Of a stretch of 62,661 bases of DNA, positions 7,301 to 17,529 are shown one piece after another. Source of the stretch: an uncultured Pelagibacteraceae bacterium (GTDB lineage: Bacteria > Pseudomonadota > Alphaproteobacteria > Pelagibacterales > Pelagibacteraceae); the NCBI GenBank assembly GCA_902591535.1, contig CACJBA010000005.1, positions 1-62,661 on the forward strand, given 5' to 3'. The notes below the pieces were generated by a model. That model searched no databases and was not told the DNA's origin. It worked only from the letters and a program-made list of their open reading frames with translations. The translations under genes and the position numbers were made by a program. Every line of letters starts with the position of its first letter. Within the stretch, counting starts at the first letter, position 1.

Positions 7301-8566
7301 CTATGTATTTATTGACTTTCTACTCCATATTAAAAAAGGTAAATTTAAAATCATCAATATATTTAACCAATTGTTAAAAACACTCCCTGTTGGAATAATT
7401 GGCCATAAATAAATTATTATTCCTGACAAAATACAAATTTCAAAATCATTAAAAAAATATTTTCCTTTAAATCTAAGCTTTAAATGTTTAATTATACTTA
7501 TAAAAAAATAAAAAATTACAATTAGTAAAAATAAAAATCCAATAATTCCAATTTCACTTAATATTTGTAGGTAAGTATTGTGAGGATGAGAAGCACAAGA
7601 CAGTTGACTTTCTATATACCTTTCATCACTGCAAAATTTTCTAAAATTTTTAACACCTACTCCTAAAATTTTATTGTCTAAATACATTCTATACGCGGTT
7701 ATATAATGATGGGTATGTTCTTTAGAAAAAATATATAAACCTTCTTGGTTTTTTTTCTTTTCATCAATTAAATTCATTTGATCAAAAGTTTTATCTATCA
7801 CTCTTTCTTTTGCTGTTGGATTAATCAAACTTATAATTACTAGTATGGCTATACTTGATAAAAGGGTAAAAAGCCTTAGCTTTGCTAGTTTGCTAGAAAA
7901 CAAAATAACAAAAATAGCAGATAAATTTATATTAAAGAATGCAGTTCGATCTCCACTCAAAAAAATTAAAGCTTCAGACAAAATAAAAATTAAAATAAAC
8001 AATGGAAACAAATAATTTTTTTTTTGGAATATAAATATATATAAACCAAAAAATATTGGCCACAACCTACTTAAATAACTTCCTAAAATTTTTTCTTCAC
8101 CGAAAAAACTTGATACTCTATCATATGTCTTCCATCCTAAAATATTTTCGCCAAAAAAATATTGGTAGAAACCATCTAGTATTAAAACTAAAAAACAAAA
8201 AAAAATACAATAAAAAAAATATTTAATAAAACTATCTTCAACATCAAGTAAAGCAACTATAGCAACTACAAAGAATGCATATCTAAAATAAAAAAAAGAG
8301 ATTTTTAAGCTATCTAAGTAAAAATTATTTATTAAGCTATTAAATATTAAATAAATCCAAAAGATTAAAAAAAAATAAAAGTACCTATTGTTAAAATAAG
8401 AAAAATTTTTTTTTTTAATACAATGTGCAATATATAGAAGGCCAATAAGAGATACTGATAAATCACTTAAAAAAGGACCTGTTATAAGAAAAAAAGGAAT
8501 TAGGCAAAATAAAATAACTGGAATTTTATAGAATATAATTTTTTCGTTGGTAGACTCAAAATTCAT
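7301..8566 (-). CDS. O-antigen ligase/polymerase (Wzy_C family)
   Basis: A 421-residue protein with about ten or more hydrophobic segments. It has the family signatures LSGDRTAF at about 203-210 and the periplasmic loop with GVGVKNF (302-308) and HPHNTYLQ (327-334), the conserved His/Asn patch of O-antigen ligases and polymerases. It would join undecaprenyl-linked glycan to lipid A-core, or polymerise repeat units, on the periplasmic side of the inner membrane. WaaL and Wzy cannot be separated by sequence alone; the HPHN motif leans towards ligase. It is the first glycan gene beyond the 5S rRNA, so the hypervariable boundary lies at 7236-7300. Confidence 0.88.
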   Translation of the reverse strand: MNFESTNEKIIFYKIPVILFCLIPFFLITGPFLSDLSVSLIGLLYIAHCIKKKNFSYFNNRYFYFFLIFWIYLIFNSLINNFYLDSLKISFFYFRYAFFVVAIVALLDVEDSFIKYFFYCIFFCFLVLILDGFYQYFFGENILGWKTYDRVSSFFGEEKILGSYLSRLWPIFFGLYIFIFQKKNYLFPLFILIFILSEALIFLSGDRTAFFNINLSAIFVILFSSKLAKLRLFTLLSSIAILVIISLINPTAKERVIDKTFDQMNLIDEKKKNQEGLYIFSKEHTHHYITAYRMYLDNKILGVGVKNFRKFCSDERYIESQLSCASHPHNTYLQILSEIGIIGFLFLLIVIFYFFISIIKHLKLRFKGKYFFNDFEICILSGIIIYLWPIIPTGSVFNNWLNILMILNLPFLIWSRKSINT

Positions 8567-8667
8567 TACGGAATTTTTTAATATTTAATTTAAGTTTATT
8601 TAATATATTATTACAAAATTGATAGTAAATTGGGTACAAAAAAACTTTAAATCGAATATAAATTTTT
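8567..8667. promoter_or_regulatory. Divergent promoter spacer
   Basis: 101 bp of AT-rich DNA between the divergent ligase (minus) and WecA-type (plus) genes. It must hold promoters for both. I cannot pick out convincing boxes against this base composition. Confidence 0.3.
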
Positions 8668-9675
8668 ATGATCTATAATTATTTAATCTATATTATATTA
8701 AGTTTAATAGCGTTTTTTATATTTGCAAAAATATCATATAAATTAAGATTAGTAGATATTCCTAATAAAAGAAAAATTCACTCAGAGCCTACTGCATTTA
8801 CTGGTGGAATTACTATAAGTGTAATTTTATTATTCACACTTCAAGCTATAGATATTTTTGATAAAAGCTTGGGCTTAATATTATCATTTGGCTTTTTAAT
8901 ATCGATAGTGGGTTTAATTGACGACAAATTTCACTTAAATACAGGTGGCAAATTAAGCTTACAAATTTTTCCGATTATTTATTTAATTATTTTTGAAAAT
9001 TTTAATTTAACTCACATTGGGGATTATTATTATTTTAAATTAATACTTGGAACTTTTGCGATACCTTTTACTCTATTTTCTGTATTATTTTTAATTAATG
9101 CATTTAATTATTTTGATGGAATAGATGGTACATTAGCTTCTGCAACAATTTCTGTTTTGGCTATTTTGATGTTTTTAGTTAAGGATACAAATTTAGAATT
9201 ATTTTTAACAATTATACTAATACCATTATTAGTTTTTTTATGTTTTAATTTTTCTCTTTTTAAACTTCCAAAACTATTTCTAGGTGATAATGGCAGTTTA
9301 TTTTTGGGGTTTATAATATCTTTTGTTTTAATATATTTAGCTAAAGAAAAGTTAGTCCATTCTATTTTGCTTGCCTGGTCTGTTGTAATTTTTGTTTATG
9401 AATTTTTATCTATTAATCTAATTAGGTTAAAAAATAATCAAAACCCTTTTAAAGCAGGACAAGATCATCTTCATCATATTTTATTTAAAAAAACAAATTC
9501 TGTATTTATTACGAATTCTATTATGTCATTATTGAATGTAATTCTCTTTTTATTTGGTTATTTTAGTTTTTTAATGATAAATCCATTATGCTCTCTAATT
9601 TTATTTATTTGCTTTTTTATAATTTTTTTAATTTTAAGATATAAATATTCAGTTAAAATAAGAATTGAAAATTAA
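8668..9675 (+). CDS. WecA-type polyprenyl-P GlcNAc-1-P transferase
   Basis: A 335-residue polytopic membrane protein of the MraY/WecA/TagO family. It has DIPNKRKIH at 30-38, LIDDK at 83-87 (catalytic Asp pair), NAFNYFDGIDG at 144-154, FLGDNGSLF at 204-212 and the HLHH motif at 267-270. These are all signatures of UDP-HexNAc:undecaprenyl-phosphate transferases. It would start glycan assembly by moving HexNAc-1-P onto the lipid carrier at the cytoplasmic face. It is the only initiating transferase I see in the window. HLHH favours WecA/WbpL-type over MraY. It reads away from the ligase gene and converges on the next GT4. Confidence 0.92.
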   Translation: MIYNYLIYIILSLIAFFIFAKISYKLRLVDIPNKRKIHSEPTAFTGGITISVILLFTLQAIDIFDKSLGLILSFGFLISIVGLIDDKFHLNTGGKLSLQIFPIIYLIIFENFNLTHIGDYYYFKLILGTFAIPFTLFSVLFLINAFNYFDGIDGTLASATISVLAILMFLVKDTNLELFLTIILIPLLVFLCFNFSLFKLPKLFLGDNGSLFLGFIISFVLIYLAKEKLVHSILLAWSVVIFVYEFLSINLIRLKNNQNPFKAGQDHLHHILFKKTNSVFITNSIMSLLNVILFLFGYFSFLMINPLCSLILFICFFIIFLILRYKYSVKIRIEN

Positions 9676-9706
9676 TTTTTTCAAATATAGATTTTTTTTA
9701 TTTATT

Positions 9707-9725
9707 AAGTCAGATTTAAGACTTA
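9707..9725. terminator. Weak hairpin between convergent genes
   Basis: AAGTC (9707-9711) pairs with GACTT (9720-9724), extendable by one A-T pair, around an 8-base loop, followed on the plus strand by a T-rich tract. It overlaps the stop of the minus-strand GT4 gene. The stem is short and AT-rich, so this is a possible terminator for the wecA-like gene only. Confidence 0.3.
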
Positions 9726-10907
9726 TGATTTATTTTTAATTAAATTTTTATATATACTTAGGTGGTGTTGAACAATTCTTTCAATTGGAAACTCTTTTTC
9801 AGCCAATTCTCTTCCTGCTCTACCCATAGCTACCCTTTCTTTAGGGTGATCGATTAACCAATGAATTGCATTAGCTAATTTTTCTGAATTTTTAACGGGA
9901 ACTATTAGACCAGTTTTATTTGGTATAATGACATCACGACAACCAGGAACATCGGTTGTTACCACTGCTCGACTTGCAGCTGCAGCCTCTATAAGTCCTT
10001 TAGGAAGACCTTCTCTATATGATGGCAAACATACTATATGAGACTGATTATATAATTTAGGAATATCTTTGTGGTATCCCAAAATCTCAACATAACCCTC
10101 TTTCTTAATTATATTCAGATCTTCAAGTTTTAAACCTGTTGGATTACTAATATCTATATCTCCTGCCAACAAAAATCTAGCTTGAATTCCTTTTTCTTTA
10201 ATTGCCTTTGCTGCTTTAATATATTCATATACACCTTTATCTCGTAATAAACGGGCTGCAAAACATATTGTGGGTACTCCATCTGGTTCGTTCAAATTTA
10301 CAAAATTTTCTAATTTTACACCAGAGCCTTTTATCAATTTTACTTTTTGTAAATTTAGAACTCCCCATTCCTCTAACAATCTCAAATCATCTTTATTTTG
10401 AACAATAATTTTTTGGTTAAAATGATTAAAAGCAAACTTATAAATTGGATAAAGAAGTAAACGTAAAAGTTTACTCTTCAAATTATCGCTGATAAATAAA
10501 GTTCCAAGTCCAGAAACAGCTGAAACCAAACATGGCACAGAAATTAAGCGTGAGATAATTCCACCATAAAGATAGGGCTTAATAGTAACTAAATGAACAA
10601 TGTCAGGTTTTTCTTTCCTAAAAAAAATCCAAATTTTAAAAAGTGTAATTAAATCTTTAAATAAGTTTATATTGCCACGTTGCATAGGAATATGATTTAA
10701 ACTAAAACCTTTTTGTTTTAACGCCTCTAAATCAGCACCACCAGATTCACCGTATCCTATAACTACATCAAAACCCTCAACTTTTGCAGCCTCAGCAATT
10801 GGCAAACGATGAGTGCAAAAAAAATTTAAATCATTTATAAGAATTAAGATTTTTATAATTACCCCCTCTGAATTTTTGCTGTAGATAGATTTTAAATAAA
10901 TATACAA
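9723..10907 (-). CDS. GT4 glycosyltransferase
   Basis: A GT-B fold protein with the N-terminal donor-side LILINDLNFFCTHRLPIAEAA pattern (core NDLNFFCTHRLPIA) of PglA/WbpL-partner GT4 enzymes. The C-terminal EGLPKGLIE acid pair binds the nucleotide-sugar phosphate. It probably adds the second sugar to the undecaprenyl-linked acceptor made by the adjacent WecA-type enzyme. The start is unclear. The longest frame begins at TTG 10907 without a ribosome site. A strong AGGGGG site (10862-10867) sits just before an ATT/ATA pair (10859/10856) that would give the usual MIKILIL or MKILIL N-terminus. It has fewer poly-A runs than its neighbours. Confidence 0.88.
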   Translation of the reverse strand: MYIYLKSIYSKNSEGVIIKILILINDLNFFCTHRLPIAEAAKVEGFDVVIGYGESGGADLEALKQKGFSLNHIPMQRGNINLFKDLITLFKIWIFFRKEKPDIVHLVTIKPYLYGGIISRLISVPCLVSAVSGLGTLFISDNLKSKLLRLLLYPIYKFAFNHFNQKIIVQNKDDLRLLEEWGVLNLQKVKLIKGSGVKLENFVNLNEPDGVPTICFAARLLRDKGVYEYIKAAKAIKEKGIQARFLLAGDIDISNPTGLKLEDLNIIKKEGYVEILGYHKDIPKLYNQSHIVCLPSYREGLPKGLIEAAAASRAVVTTDVPGCRDVIIPNKTGLIVPVKNSEKLANAIHWLIDHPKERVAMGRAGRELAEKEFPIERIVQHHLSIYKNLIKNKS

Positions 10908-11002
10908 TATTATACATTAACAACTACAGATTATTTTTATTTAATTTATTTAATAATCACGGATATATTATAAAATATTGAATTAGGTATCAAAAATGAT
11001 TT

Positions 11003-11830
11003 TTATTTTTTTTTGTACCCAATTACAGTCCAAAATGGGACTGAATTTTTAAATTGAATTTTTTCCAACCCAGACTCTTTCATCATTTTATTTATATCAG
11101 TTTTGGAATATCGTTTTTCGAAAGGAGTTCCAAATCTATCTCTAGAGTCTGTTCGCATAACATAAAAACTTGATCTTCTGTAAAAACGAAGTGGAAAATT
11201 TTTAAAATTAAAACCAATATTTTCAAAAATTAGGGATAACTTGGCTAATGGAAAATAAATCAATAGTGCAATAAGATCACATACTAAAAAGTTAAAAAAC
11301 TTTGGCATTTTTGAGATAACTAGTCTCAATAAATTAGATAAATTCCATAAATATTTGAACCATAAAGGTCGGTTATCAAGTGCATAATAAATATAAAGTA
11401 ATATTGGTGCCCCAGGTTTCAATAATTTTACACATGATTTAATTGCTGCTTTTGCATTTGGAACATAATGTAAAACGCCCAACATATATCCAAAATCCTG
11501 TGAGTTATTTCTCAAACCACTGCTATCTAATGATTTTTGGTGATACTTTACATTCTTAAATTTTTTAAGTTTTTTTTTTGCAACATATATTGCATTAGAT
11601 GGATCTACACAATGAAGCTTACCAACTTTTGGTGCAATAAATTTTGCCCACCTACCAGTGCCACATCCCATATCAAAACCTTCTGATGATTTCGAAATTC
11701 TCTTCCATGGAAAAATAGAAAAATAATTTTTAAATATTTTTTTTGCCTCGTTATCATCCATTCCAGTTTGATCATAGCGAATCCATTGATCACTAAAACT
11801 TTTTACTGTGTCTTTATCTAAATTTTTCAT
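11003..11830 (-). CDS. SAM-dependent methyltransferase
   Basis: A 275-residue class I methyltransferase. Motif I is FDMGCGTGRW at about 52-61, the acidic strand-2 end is CVDPSN, and motif IV is around YMLGVLHYVPN, typical of Methyltransf_11/25. A basic, hydrophobic stretch near 155-195 may contact the membrane or a lipid-linked substrate. It lies 25 bp after the TviB-like dehydrogenase on the same strand, so methylation of a sugar in the same glycan is likely. The target is unknown. Confidence 0.8.
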   Translation of the reverse strand: MKNLDKDTVKSFSDQWIRYDQTGMDDNEAKKIFKNYFSIFPWKRISKSSEGFDMGCGTGRWAKFIAPKVGKLHCVDPSNAIYVAKKKLKKFKNVKYHQKSLDSSGLRNNSQDFGYMLGVLHYVPNAKAAIKSCVKLLKPGAPILLYIYYALDNRPLWFKYLWNLSNLLRLVISKMPKFFNFLVCDLIALLIYFPLAKLSLIFENIGFNFKNFPLRFYRRSSFYVMRTDSRDRFGTPFEKRYSKTDINKMMKESGLEKIQFKNSVPFWTVIGYKKK

Positions 11831-11855
11831 AAAAAATTATCTATATTACCTATGA

Positions 11856-13136
11856 TCATAACCGTAAATCTATTTTATTAGATTTAAATAGATTTTTTAA
11901 ATCATAGATGACACTATTTTCTTTACATAAATTCCTAATATAATTTTCCCCTAAACTTTTGAATTTATCATGAGCTACCGTAATTAATAAACCATCATAA
12001 GTATTTTCTTTTAATGTACGAATTGGATCAATATCATAAACTGTTTTTATATCATTTGAATTTGCCCAAGGATCATAAAGATCTAAAATACAATTATGTT
12101 TTTTTAGACTATTGAAAAGAATTTTTACCCCAGAGTTTCTAATATCTGCACAATTTTCTTTAAAAGTTAATCCCATGATTAAAATTCTAGAATTTTTTAT
12201 TTCAATTTCTTTTTTTTTCATTGAAGAAACTAATTGTGACGCAACATGCTCTCCCATTTTATCATTTAGCTCTCTACCTGCTAATATGATCTTTGCTTTA
12301 TAACCAATACTATTTGCTTTGTGTGTAAGATAGTAAGGATCTACTCCAATGCAGTGACCGCCTACTAATCCTGGTTTAAAAGGTAAAAAATTCCACTTAC
12401 TTTCTGCTGCATCTAAAACTTCTTGTGTATCTATATTAAGTTTATTAAAAAGTATTGACAGTTCATTAATTAATGCAATATTTAAATCACGCTGTGTATT
12501 TTCTATTACTTTCGCCGCCTCTGCAACTTTGATACTGGGGGCTTTATGAGTCCCTGCTGTAATAATACTTTTGTACAAATTATCGATTAAATCTGCTATT
12601 TCAGGTGTTGACCCAGATGTAACTTTTTTAATTTTTGAAATAGTATGTTTTTTATCTCCTGGATTTACTCTCTCAGGACTATAACCACAAAAAAAGTCTT
12701 GATTAAAATTTAAATTAGAAAATTTTTCGAGTATTGGTACACATTCTTCCTCGATACAACCAGGATAAACAGTAGACTCATATATAATTAAATCACTTTT
12801 TTTAAGTAATTTTCCAATTGTTTTACTTGCTTGAAATAATGGTTTTAAATCAGGTTTTTTAGAAACGTCAATAGGAGTTGGTACAGTTATTATAAAACAA
12901 TTTACAGATTTAAGATCATCTGTATTGTTAGTCAACTCTAAATTCTGTGTACGTTGTAAATCATTTTTATCAAATTCTAAATTTTTATCTATTCCAGATT
13001 TTAATTCACTTATTCTGTCCTCATCAATATCAAAACCAATGACAGTTTTTTTTTTTGAAAATTCTAATGCAAGCGGTAAACCTACATAACCAAGACCAAT
13101 AATAGCTATTTTAAGATTTTCAATTTTATTAATCAT
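11856..13136 (-). CDS. tviB: UDP-N-acetylglucosamine 6-dehydrogenase (TviB/WbpO-like)
   Basis: A 426-residue three-domain nucleotide-sugar dehydrogenase. It has the NAD fold [14 protein letters not shown] (11-24), [11 protein letters not shown] at 151-161, and the catalytic C262 in [12 protein letters not shown]. Length and motifs match the Vi-antigen TviB and Pseudomonas WbpO/WbpA branch, which oxidises UDP-HexNAc at C6 to the uronic acid. It overlaps the upstream epimerase gene by 4 bp. Together they would give UDP-GlcNAcA and its 4-epimer. The amide-forming AsnB homologue at 22166 fits a uronamide end product. Confidence 0.88.
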   Translation of the reverse strand: MINKIENLKIAIIGLGYVGLPLALEFSKKKTVIGFDIDEDRISELKSGIDKNLEFDKNDLQRTQNLELTNNTDDLKSVNCFIITVPTPIDVSKKPDLKPLFQASKTIGKLLKKSDLIIYESTVYPGCIEEECVPILEKFSNLNFNQDFFCGYSPERVNPGDKKHTISKIKKVTSGSTPEIADLIDNLYKSIITAGTHKAPSIKVAEAAKVIENTQRDLNIALINELSILFNKLNIDTQEVLDAAESKWNFLPFKPGLVGGHCIGVDPYYLTHKANSIGYKAKIILAGRELNDKMGEHVASQLVSSMKKKEIEIKNSRILIMGLTFKENCADIRNSGVKILFNSLKKHNCILDLYDPWANSNDIKTVYDIDPIRTLKENTYDGLLITVAHDKFKSLGENYIRNLCKENSVIYDLKNLFKSNKIDLRL

Positions 13137-14155
13137 GTTTTATAAAAATCCCTATACCACTTAACAAAATTTGAAACTCCATTAATCACTGAGGTTGAGG
13201 GTTTGTAATTAAATTTTTCTTTTAAATTGCTTATATCAGCATATGTGTCTGGTACATCACCAGGCTGTAAAGATAAAAATTTAATATTTGCTTTTTTACC
13301 TAATGTTTTTTCTAACGCATCAATATAGTCCATAAGTTGAACTGGTTTATTATTACCAATATTGTATATATTCCAAGGTGCGCTGCTAGTTGCTGGATCT
13401 GGTTGATTGCTGTTCCATTCGATATTACTTAAAGATTGTTTATCAAGAGCTTTAATAACACCATCAACAATATCATCGATATAAGTGAAATCTCTTGTAT
13501 GTTTACCATGATTGAATACATCTATGGGTTCCCCCTCAATAATTTTTTTTGTAAATTTAAACAATGCCATATCTGGTCTTCCCCAAGGACCATAGACAGT
13601 AAAAAATCTTAGTCCAGTTGTTGGTAATTTATAGAGATAACTGTATGTATGTGCCATTAATTCATTAGATTTTTTTGAAGCTGCATAAACTGATAAAGGA
13701 TGATTGACACTATCGTGTTCTGAAAAAGGCATTTTAGTATTTGCTCCATAAACACTTGATGTACTTGCATAAACTAAATGCTCAATATTATAATGACGAC
13801 AATTTTCTAAAATATTTGCAAAACCAAGTATATTAGTATTTATATAAGCAAGCGGATTTTCCATGGAATATCTAACGCCCGCTTGAGCTGCTAAATTAAC
13901 AACTTTTTTAGGTTTATGGACTCTAAAGATTTCCTCTAAACCACTTTGGTCACATATATCTAACTTGTAATGTTGATAACTAGAGTACTTTTGGTGTCTT
14001 TTTAAGCGTGCCGATTTAAGCTCAGGATCATAATAATCATTATGATTATCGATACCAATTATACTTTCACCACGCTCTAATAGCTTTATACATAGTGCAG
14101 AACCTATAAAGCCAGCTGAACCTGTGATTATAATTTTATTCATATTTTTATCCAT
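13133..14155 (-). CDS. UDP-uronate 4-epimerase (GlcAE-like SDR)
   Basis: An extended SDR with TGSAGFIGS near the N-terminus, the catalytic STSSVYGAN and YAASK motifs, and the [14 protein letters not shown] block characteristic of UDP-glucuronate 4-epimerases. It would convert UDP-hexuronate (or UDP-HexNAcA from the neighbouring dehydrogenase) to the galacto form. There are two in-frame starts, at 14155 and at 14143. The second gives the tidy MNKIIITG N-terminus and is preceded by GGAT, so it may be the true one. The stop overlaps the dehydrogenase start by 4 bp, a strong co-translation signal. Confidence 0.85.
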   Translation of the reverse strand: MDKNMNKIIITGSAGFIGSALCIKLLERGESIIGIDNHNDYYDPELKSARLKRHQKYSSYQHYKLDICDQSGLEEIFRVHKPKKVVNLAAQAGVRYSMENPLAYINTNILGFANILENCRHYNIEHLVYASTSSVYGANTKMPFSEHDSVNHPLSVYAASKKSNELMAHTYSYLYKLPTTGLRFFTVYGPWGRPDMALFKFTKKIIEGEPIDVFNHGKHTRDFTYIDDIVDGVIKALDKQSLSNIEWNSNQPDPATSSAPWNIYNIGNNKPVQLMDYIDALEKTLGKKANIKFLSLQPGDVPDTYADISNLKEKFNYKPSTSVINGVSNFVKWYRDFYKT

Positions 14156-14228
14156 ATGATAGAGTTAAAACCTTAAATTATAAAGTTACATTAAACACAA
14201 ATACTAAAGAGATTAATTTACTTTAAAA

Positions 14229-15368
14229 TTAAATATTTTTGTTTTTTTGTTTGTAAACTTTAACCCACACTTTATTATAAGATTTTAGCATTTTGTTAAT
14301 ACTAAATTTTTTCTTAATTATTAATCTAGCTTTGACACACCTTTTATCCCACTTAGTGGTACCAATTTCGTGAAGCGCCTGCTCGATAGCTTTAGACAAT
14401 TTAATTGGATTTTTTGGAGGCACAACCCAACCTGTTTTACCAACAATAAAAGCTGCATCACCAACATCTGTTGTAACACATGGTGTACCACAAGCCATTG
14501 ACTCAGCTATGACATTAGGGAAACCTTCACCATAACAACTGCTTAAAACATGTAAATCAAAACCATTCATTATTTGTAAAATATTGTCATTTCTACCTAA
14601 TAACTTTATACAACTAGACAAATTTAATTTTTTTATTTTATTTACTAAAACAATATTATTTTGGTTAATATTAGAACCAACAAGTATACAAAAAAAATTT
14701 TTGTTTCTAGACCTGATTATTGAAAGTGCATTAAGTAAATTATAGTGGTCTTTTTGAGGATCAAAACGAGCAACAGTACCAATAACTGGTATTTTTTTAT
14801 TTATATTAATTTTTTTATTAAAATATCTTTTTTGAATTTTACTTACTTTTAAAATTGACAAATCATATCCGTTTGGAATAAATTTTAATTTTTTTTTATC
14901 ATAACCTTTTTTTTCATAAATTTTTTTTGCTCGTTTGGAAACAATTATTATAGATAAAGGTATTATATACGAAAGCCTTGATAATAATCTTATAATCAAA
15001 ATAGTAGTTAATTTTGATTTTAATATATCAATATTTGAATAACGAACATTCCAGACAATATTCTTGACTCCAGCTATTCGGGCAGCAATACCTCCTAAAA
15101 AATCGGCATGGACAAGCCAAGTTTGTACAATGTTAGGTTTTAAAATATTAATTTTTTTTATAAGAAAAAAAAACTTATAAATCGAAAAAAAATTCATATT
15201 TAAACAATAAACGTCTATGCCTAATTTTTTTAATAATGAGAAATACTTTCCTTTATCTTTAAGAGAAATAACAACATGTTTATTATAGTTGTCATATTTG
15301 CAAATTTTATAAAGTGTTAGCTCTGCACCACCGTCGCCCAATCCTGTAATTATGTGTAAAATTTTCAT
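14229..15368 (-). CDS. GT4 glycosyltransferase
   Basis: A 379-residue GT-B enzyme. The N-terminal acceptor domain opens MKILHIITGLGDGGAE. The C-terminal donor domain has GTVARFDPQKD (nucleotide loop) and the acidic EGFPNVIAE motif. This is the WbnH/PglJ-like GT4 layout. It is cytoplasmic and transfers a sugar to the growing lipid-linked oligosaccharide. It overlaps the upstream GT-C-like membrane protein by 4 bp, so the two are coupled. The donor sugar cannot be read from the sequence. Confidence 0.88.
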   Translation of the reverse strand: MKILHIITGLGDGGAELTLYKICKYDNYNKHVVISLKDKGKYFSLLKKLGIDVYCLNMNFFSIYKFFFLIKKINILKPNIVQTWLVHADFLGGIAARIAGVKNIVWNVRYSNIDILKSKLTTILIIRLLSRLSYIIPLSIIIVSKRAKKIYEKKGYDKKKLKFIPNGYDLSILKVSKIQKRYFNKKININKKIPVIGTVARFDPQKDHYNLLNALSIIRSRNKNFFCILVGSNINQNNIVLVNKIKKLNLSSCIKLLGRNDNILQIMNGFDLHVLSSCYGEGFPNVIAESMACGTPCVTTDVGDAAFIVGKTGWVVPPKNPIKLSKAIEQALHEIGTTKWDKRCVKARLIIKKKFSINKMLKSYNKVWVKVYKQKNKNI

Positions 15369-16612
15369 TTAAGTTTTTTAAACTTTATATTTTTTTTTAA
15401 TTTATTTTTATTTGAGAAGACTAAACTTGGAATAAAAGGGCTAACCAATAAAACCATCATAATAACAAATTTTGTTCTATGTCTTAAACCCGCTCCAAAA
15501 TTACTAACTCCAACTGCAAACATAATAAAATAAAAAGTCAAAATTATTAAAATTATTCTCAAAAAAGGATCTTTCCATATAATCTTTATGTTTGATAAAA
15601 TTAAATAGACTAAAAACATATATAGAAAACCATCAAGCATTCCTATTAGATGAGTTGATTTTTCAACATCCCATGGAAATGGTGAAAAGAGAAAATATAA
15701 AACTCTTAAAGCGATTTTATAAATTATATCTATCGTTCCTGAAGAATAGCTAATACTTAAAATTTCACTATAAGAGGCATTACCAATCATTCTGGCTCTT
15801 GATTCACTAAATAAATAACCAAGGTTAAATTCTTCAAAATATCCAAGTTTGGGAATATAAATTTGATTTGAAAAGATAGAATAAAGAAATATTACAACAA
15901 ATGTTACAAGAATAAAAGATTGAAAATTTAAACGTAAATTCATTAATGATTTTAATAGATTTTTTATAGAACTAGATAAAACAATGAATAAAAAAATGAC
16001 TCCCCCAAATATTAAAGGTCCATGAAAAAAAGCTGCTGCAATAAAGCCAAAAATTGCTAAGGTAACATATTTTATACCTCCATATCTAACCCAATAAAAT
16101 ATACCAACCAAGGCAACTAAAAGAAAAAAACTACAATAAACTTCTCTTAAAGGTAAAATTGAATAAAGAATTATAGAGGGGAATAAAGCAACAATCCAAG
16201 TAACTTTTATTGCAATACGTTCATCCCAAATTTTTTTGGCAATAAACCATGCTAAAAAAATAGATCCCACTGCAAAAAGTAAACTAAATGACTGTGACAT
16301 CAAAATACTTCTACCAAATAAAGAATAAAGTAGACCTATAATCCAACTGTAAAAAAAACTATTCAGTCCAGGAAATAGGCTCAAAGCATTAAAAAACCCA
16401 TCTTGACCGTATTGCCATGCTAAATCCTCAAGACCTGCTGCGTCTTTGGTGCTATCTGGCAAAGGAACAATATAATGACCAATTAAAATAAATGATACTC
16501 TAACAACTAAGGCAATATAAACAATTCTTGAAATATCTGGATATCTTAATCCTAAAAATACTGATAAAAGTGATACTATTCCAATTGAAGAAAAACCAAT
16601 AAGATCCACCAT
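15365..16612 (-). CDS. Polytopic membrane protein, GT39/ArnT-like GT-C
   Basis: A 415-residue protein with about ten hydrophobic segments. An acidic first periplasmic loop (DSTKDAAGLEDLA) is followed by a tract resembling GT39/ArnT dolichyl-phosphate-mannose transferases (LFGRSILMSQ, ILPLREVYCSFFLL). Such enzymes transfer a sugar from polyprenyl phosphate to a glycan or lipid in the periplasm. A Wzy-type polymerase is the main alternative. The start is ATG 16612. The stop overlaps the following GT4 by 4 bp. Confidence 0.65.
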   Translation of the reverse strand: MVDLIGFSSIGIVSLLSVFLGLRYPDISRIVYIALVVRVSFILIGHYIVPLPDSTKDAAGLEDLAWQYGQDGFFNALSLFPGLNSFFYSWIIGLLYSLFGRSILMSQSFSLLFAVGSIFLAWFIAKKIWDERIAIKVTWIVALFPSIILYSILPLREVYCSFFLLVALVGIFYWVRYGGIKYVTLAIFGFIAAAFFHGPLIFGGVIFLFIVLSSSIKNLLKSLMNLRLNFQSFILVTFVVIFLYSIFSNQIYIPKLGYFEEFNLGYLFSESRARMIGNASYSEILSISYSSGTIDIIYKIALRVLYFLFSPFPWDVEKSTHLIGMLDGFLYMFLVYLILSNIKIIWKDPFLRIILIILTFYFIMFAVGVSNFGAGLRHRTKFVIMMVLLVSPFIPSLVFSNKNKLKKNIKFKKLK

Positions 16613-16662
16613 AAGATTTACAAAAAACTTTAATTTTTATTTTTATTTACTTTCTTAAATAT

Positions 16663-17427
16663 CTAATTTTTGCGAATTAATCCTATAAATTTTCCCTCAA
16701 ATTCAACTACAGCAAATTTTAGGGAGTTTTTTTTTACAAACTCAGAAAAATAAAGATTATCTTGGATATCATCAGAAATAAACAATCCTCCTGTAGTCAA
16801 AGATTTCCATAAAATAGGATAAGCATAGTGTCTACCCCACCAAGATTTATCAGAGTCATAATGACATAAATCTATTTCTCCACCAGCCTTATTCAATGCA
16901 TTTAGAATGCCTGGGTTATCTGGTTTTCTTATAAGTGTCCAATATTTTCTTAAATTTTGAGGTACCACAATACCAACATCATTTTCATTTTTTTTTCTAG
17001 GATATGGCATGTCTACACTAAATAATTTTCCAAGACCATTTTGAGATAAAGCTTTAAGTATTGCTAAACTAGACCACCCATAAGCTACACCTGTTTCAAT
17101 AACATTTTCTACCTTAAGCAATCTAACACAATCATAAAGTAAATGAATATGGCCTGATCCTCCCATCTTTACAGATGATCTTGCTTCAAGCTTTCGACCC
17201 TCTATAATTGAGTCATTATCTAGACCGACCACCTCACCTTTTATATCAAGTTTATTTAAAGCATCAACATATGGGATAGTATTTGCCTCAGCCCATTCAA
17301 AAGCCTTTTTGCTATTTTCGATTGTATCATGATTAAATAAAAATTTACGTTTAATTAATGAAAAAAAATGTAAATAATATTCTGGTCTTAAAATAAACCA
17401 AATTACAAGTAAAATTTTATTTAGCAT
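16663..17427 (-). CDS. Class I methyltransferase (Methyltransf_24-like)
   Basis: A 254-residue protein with a short hydrophobic N-terminus. Motif I is VIETGVAYGWSSLAIL at about 109-124 and an acidic pair lies in HYDSDKSWWGRHY. GGLFISDDIQD is the metal/SAM-site aspartate pair typical of cephalosporin-hydroxylase-like and O-methyltransferase-like (Methyltransf_24) proteins. These often methylate sugar hydroxyls in surface glycan loci. It stands alone between the GT-C gene (50 bp away) and a divergent plus-strand membrane protein. Confidence 0.75.
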   Translation of the reverse strand: MLNKILLVIWFILRPEYYLHFFSLIKRKFLFNHDTIENSKKAFEWAEANTIPYVDALNKLDIKGEVVGLDNDSIIEGRKLEARSSVKMGGSGHIHLLYDCVRLLKVENVIETGVAYGWSSLAILKALSQNGLGKLFSVDMPYPRKKNENDVGIVVPQNLRKYWTLIRKPDNPGILNALNKAGGEIDLCHYDSDKSWWGRHYAYPILWKSLTTGGLFISDDIQDNLYFSEFVKKNSLKFAVVEFEGKFIGLIRKN

Positions 17428-17529
17428 TAATTAATTTTTTTAGTAATTTCAATTTATTATAAATAATATAATATTAAGTTTATAAATTAATAGCAATTAC
17501 TTAATAATTCGTTTCAAAAAAACAAGAAA

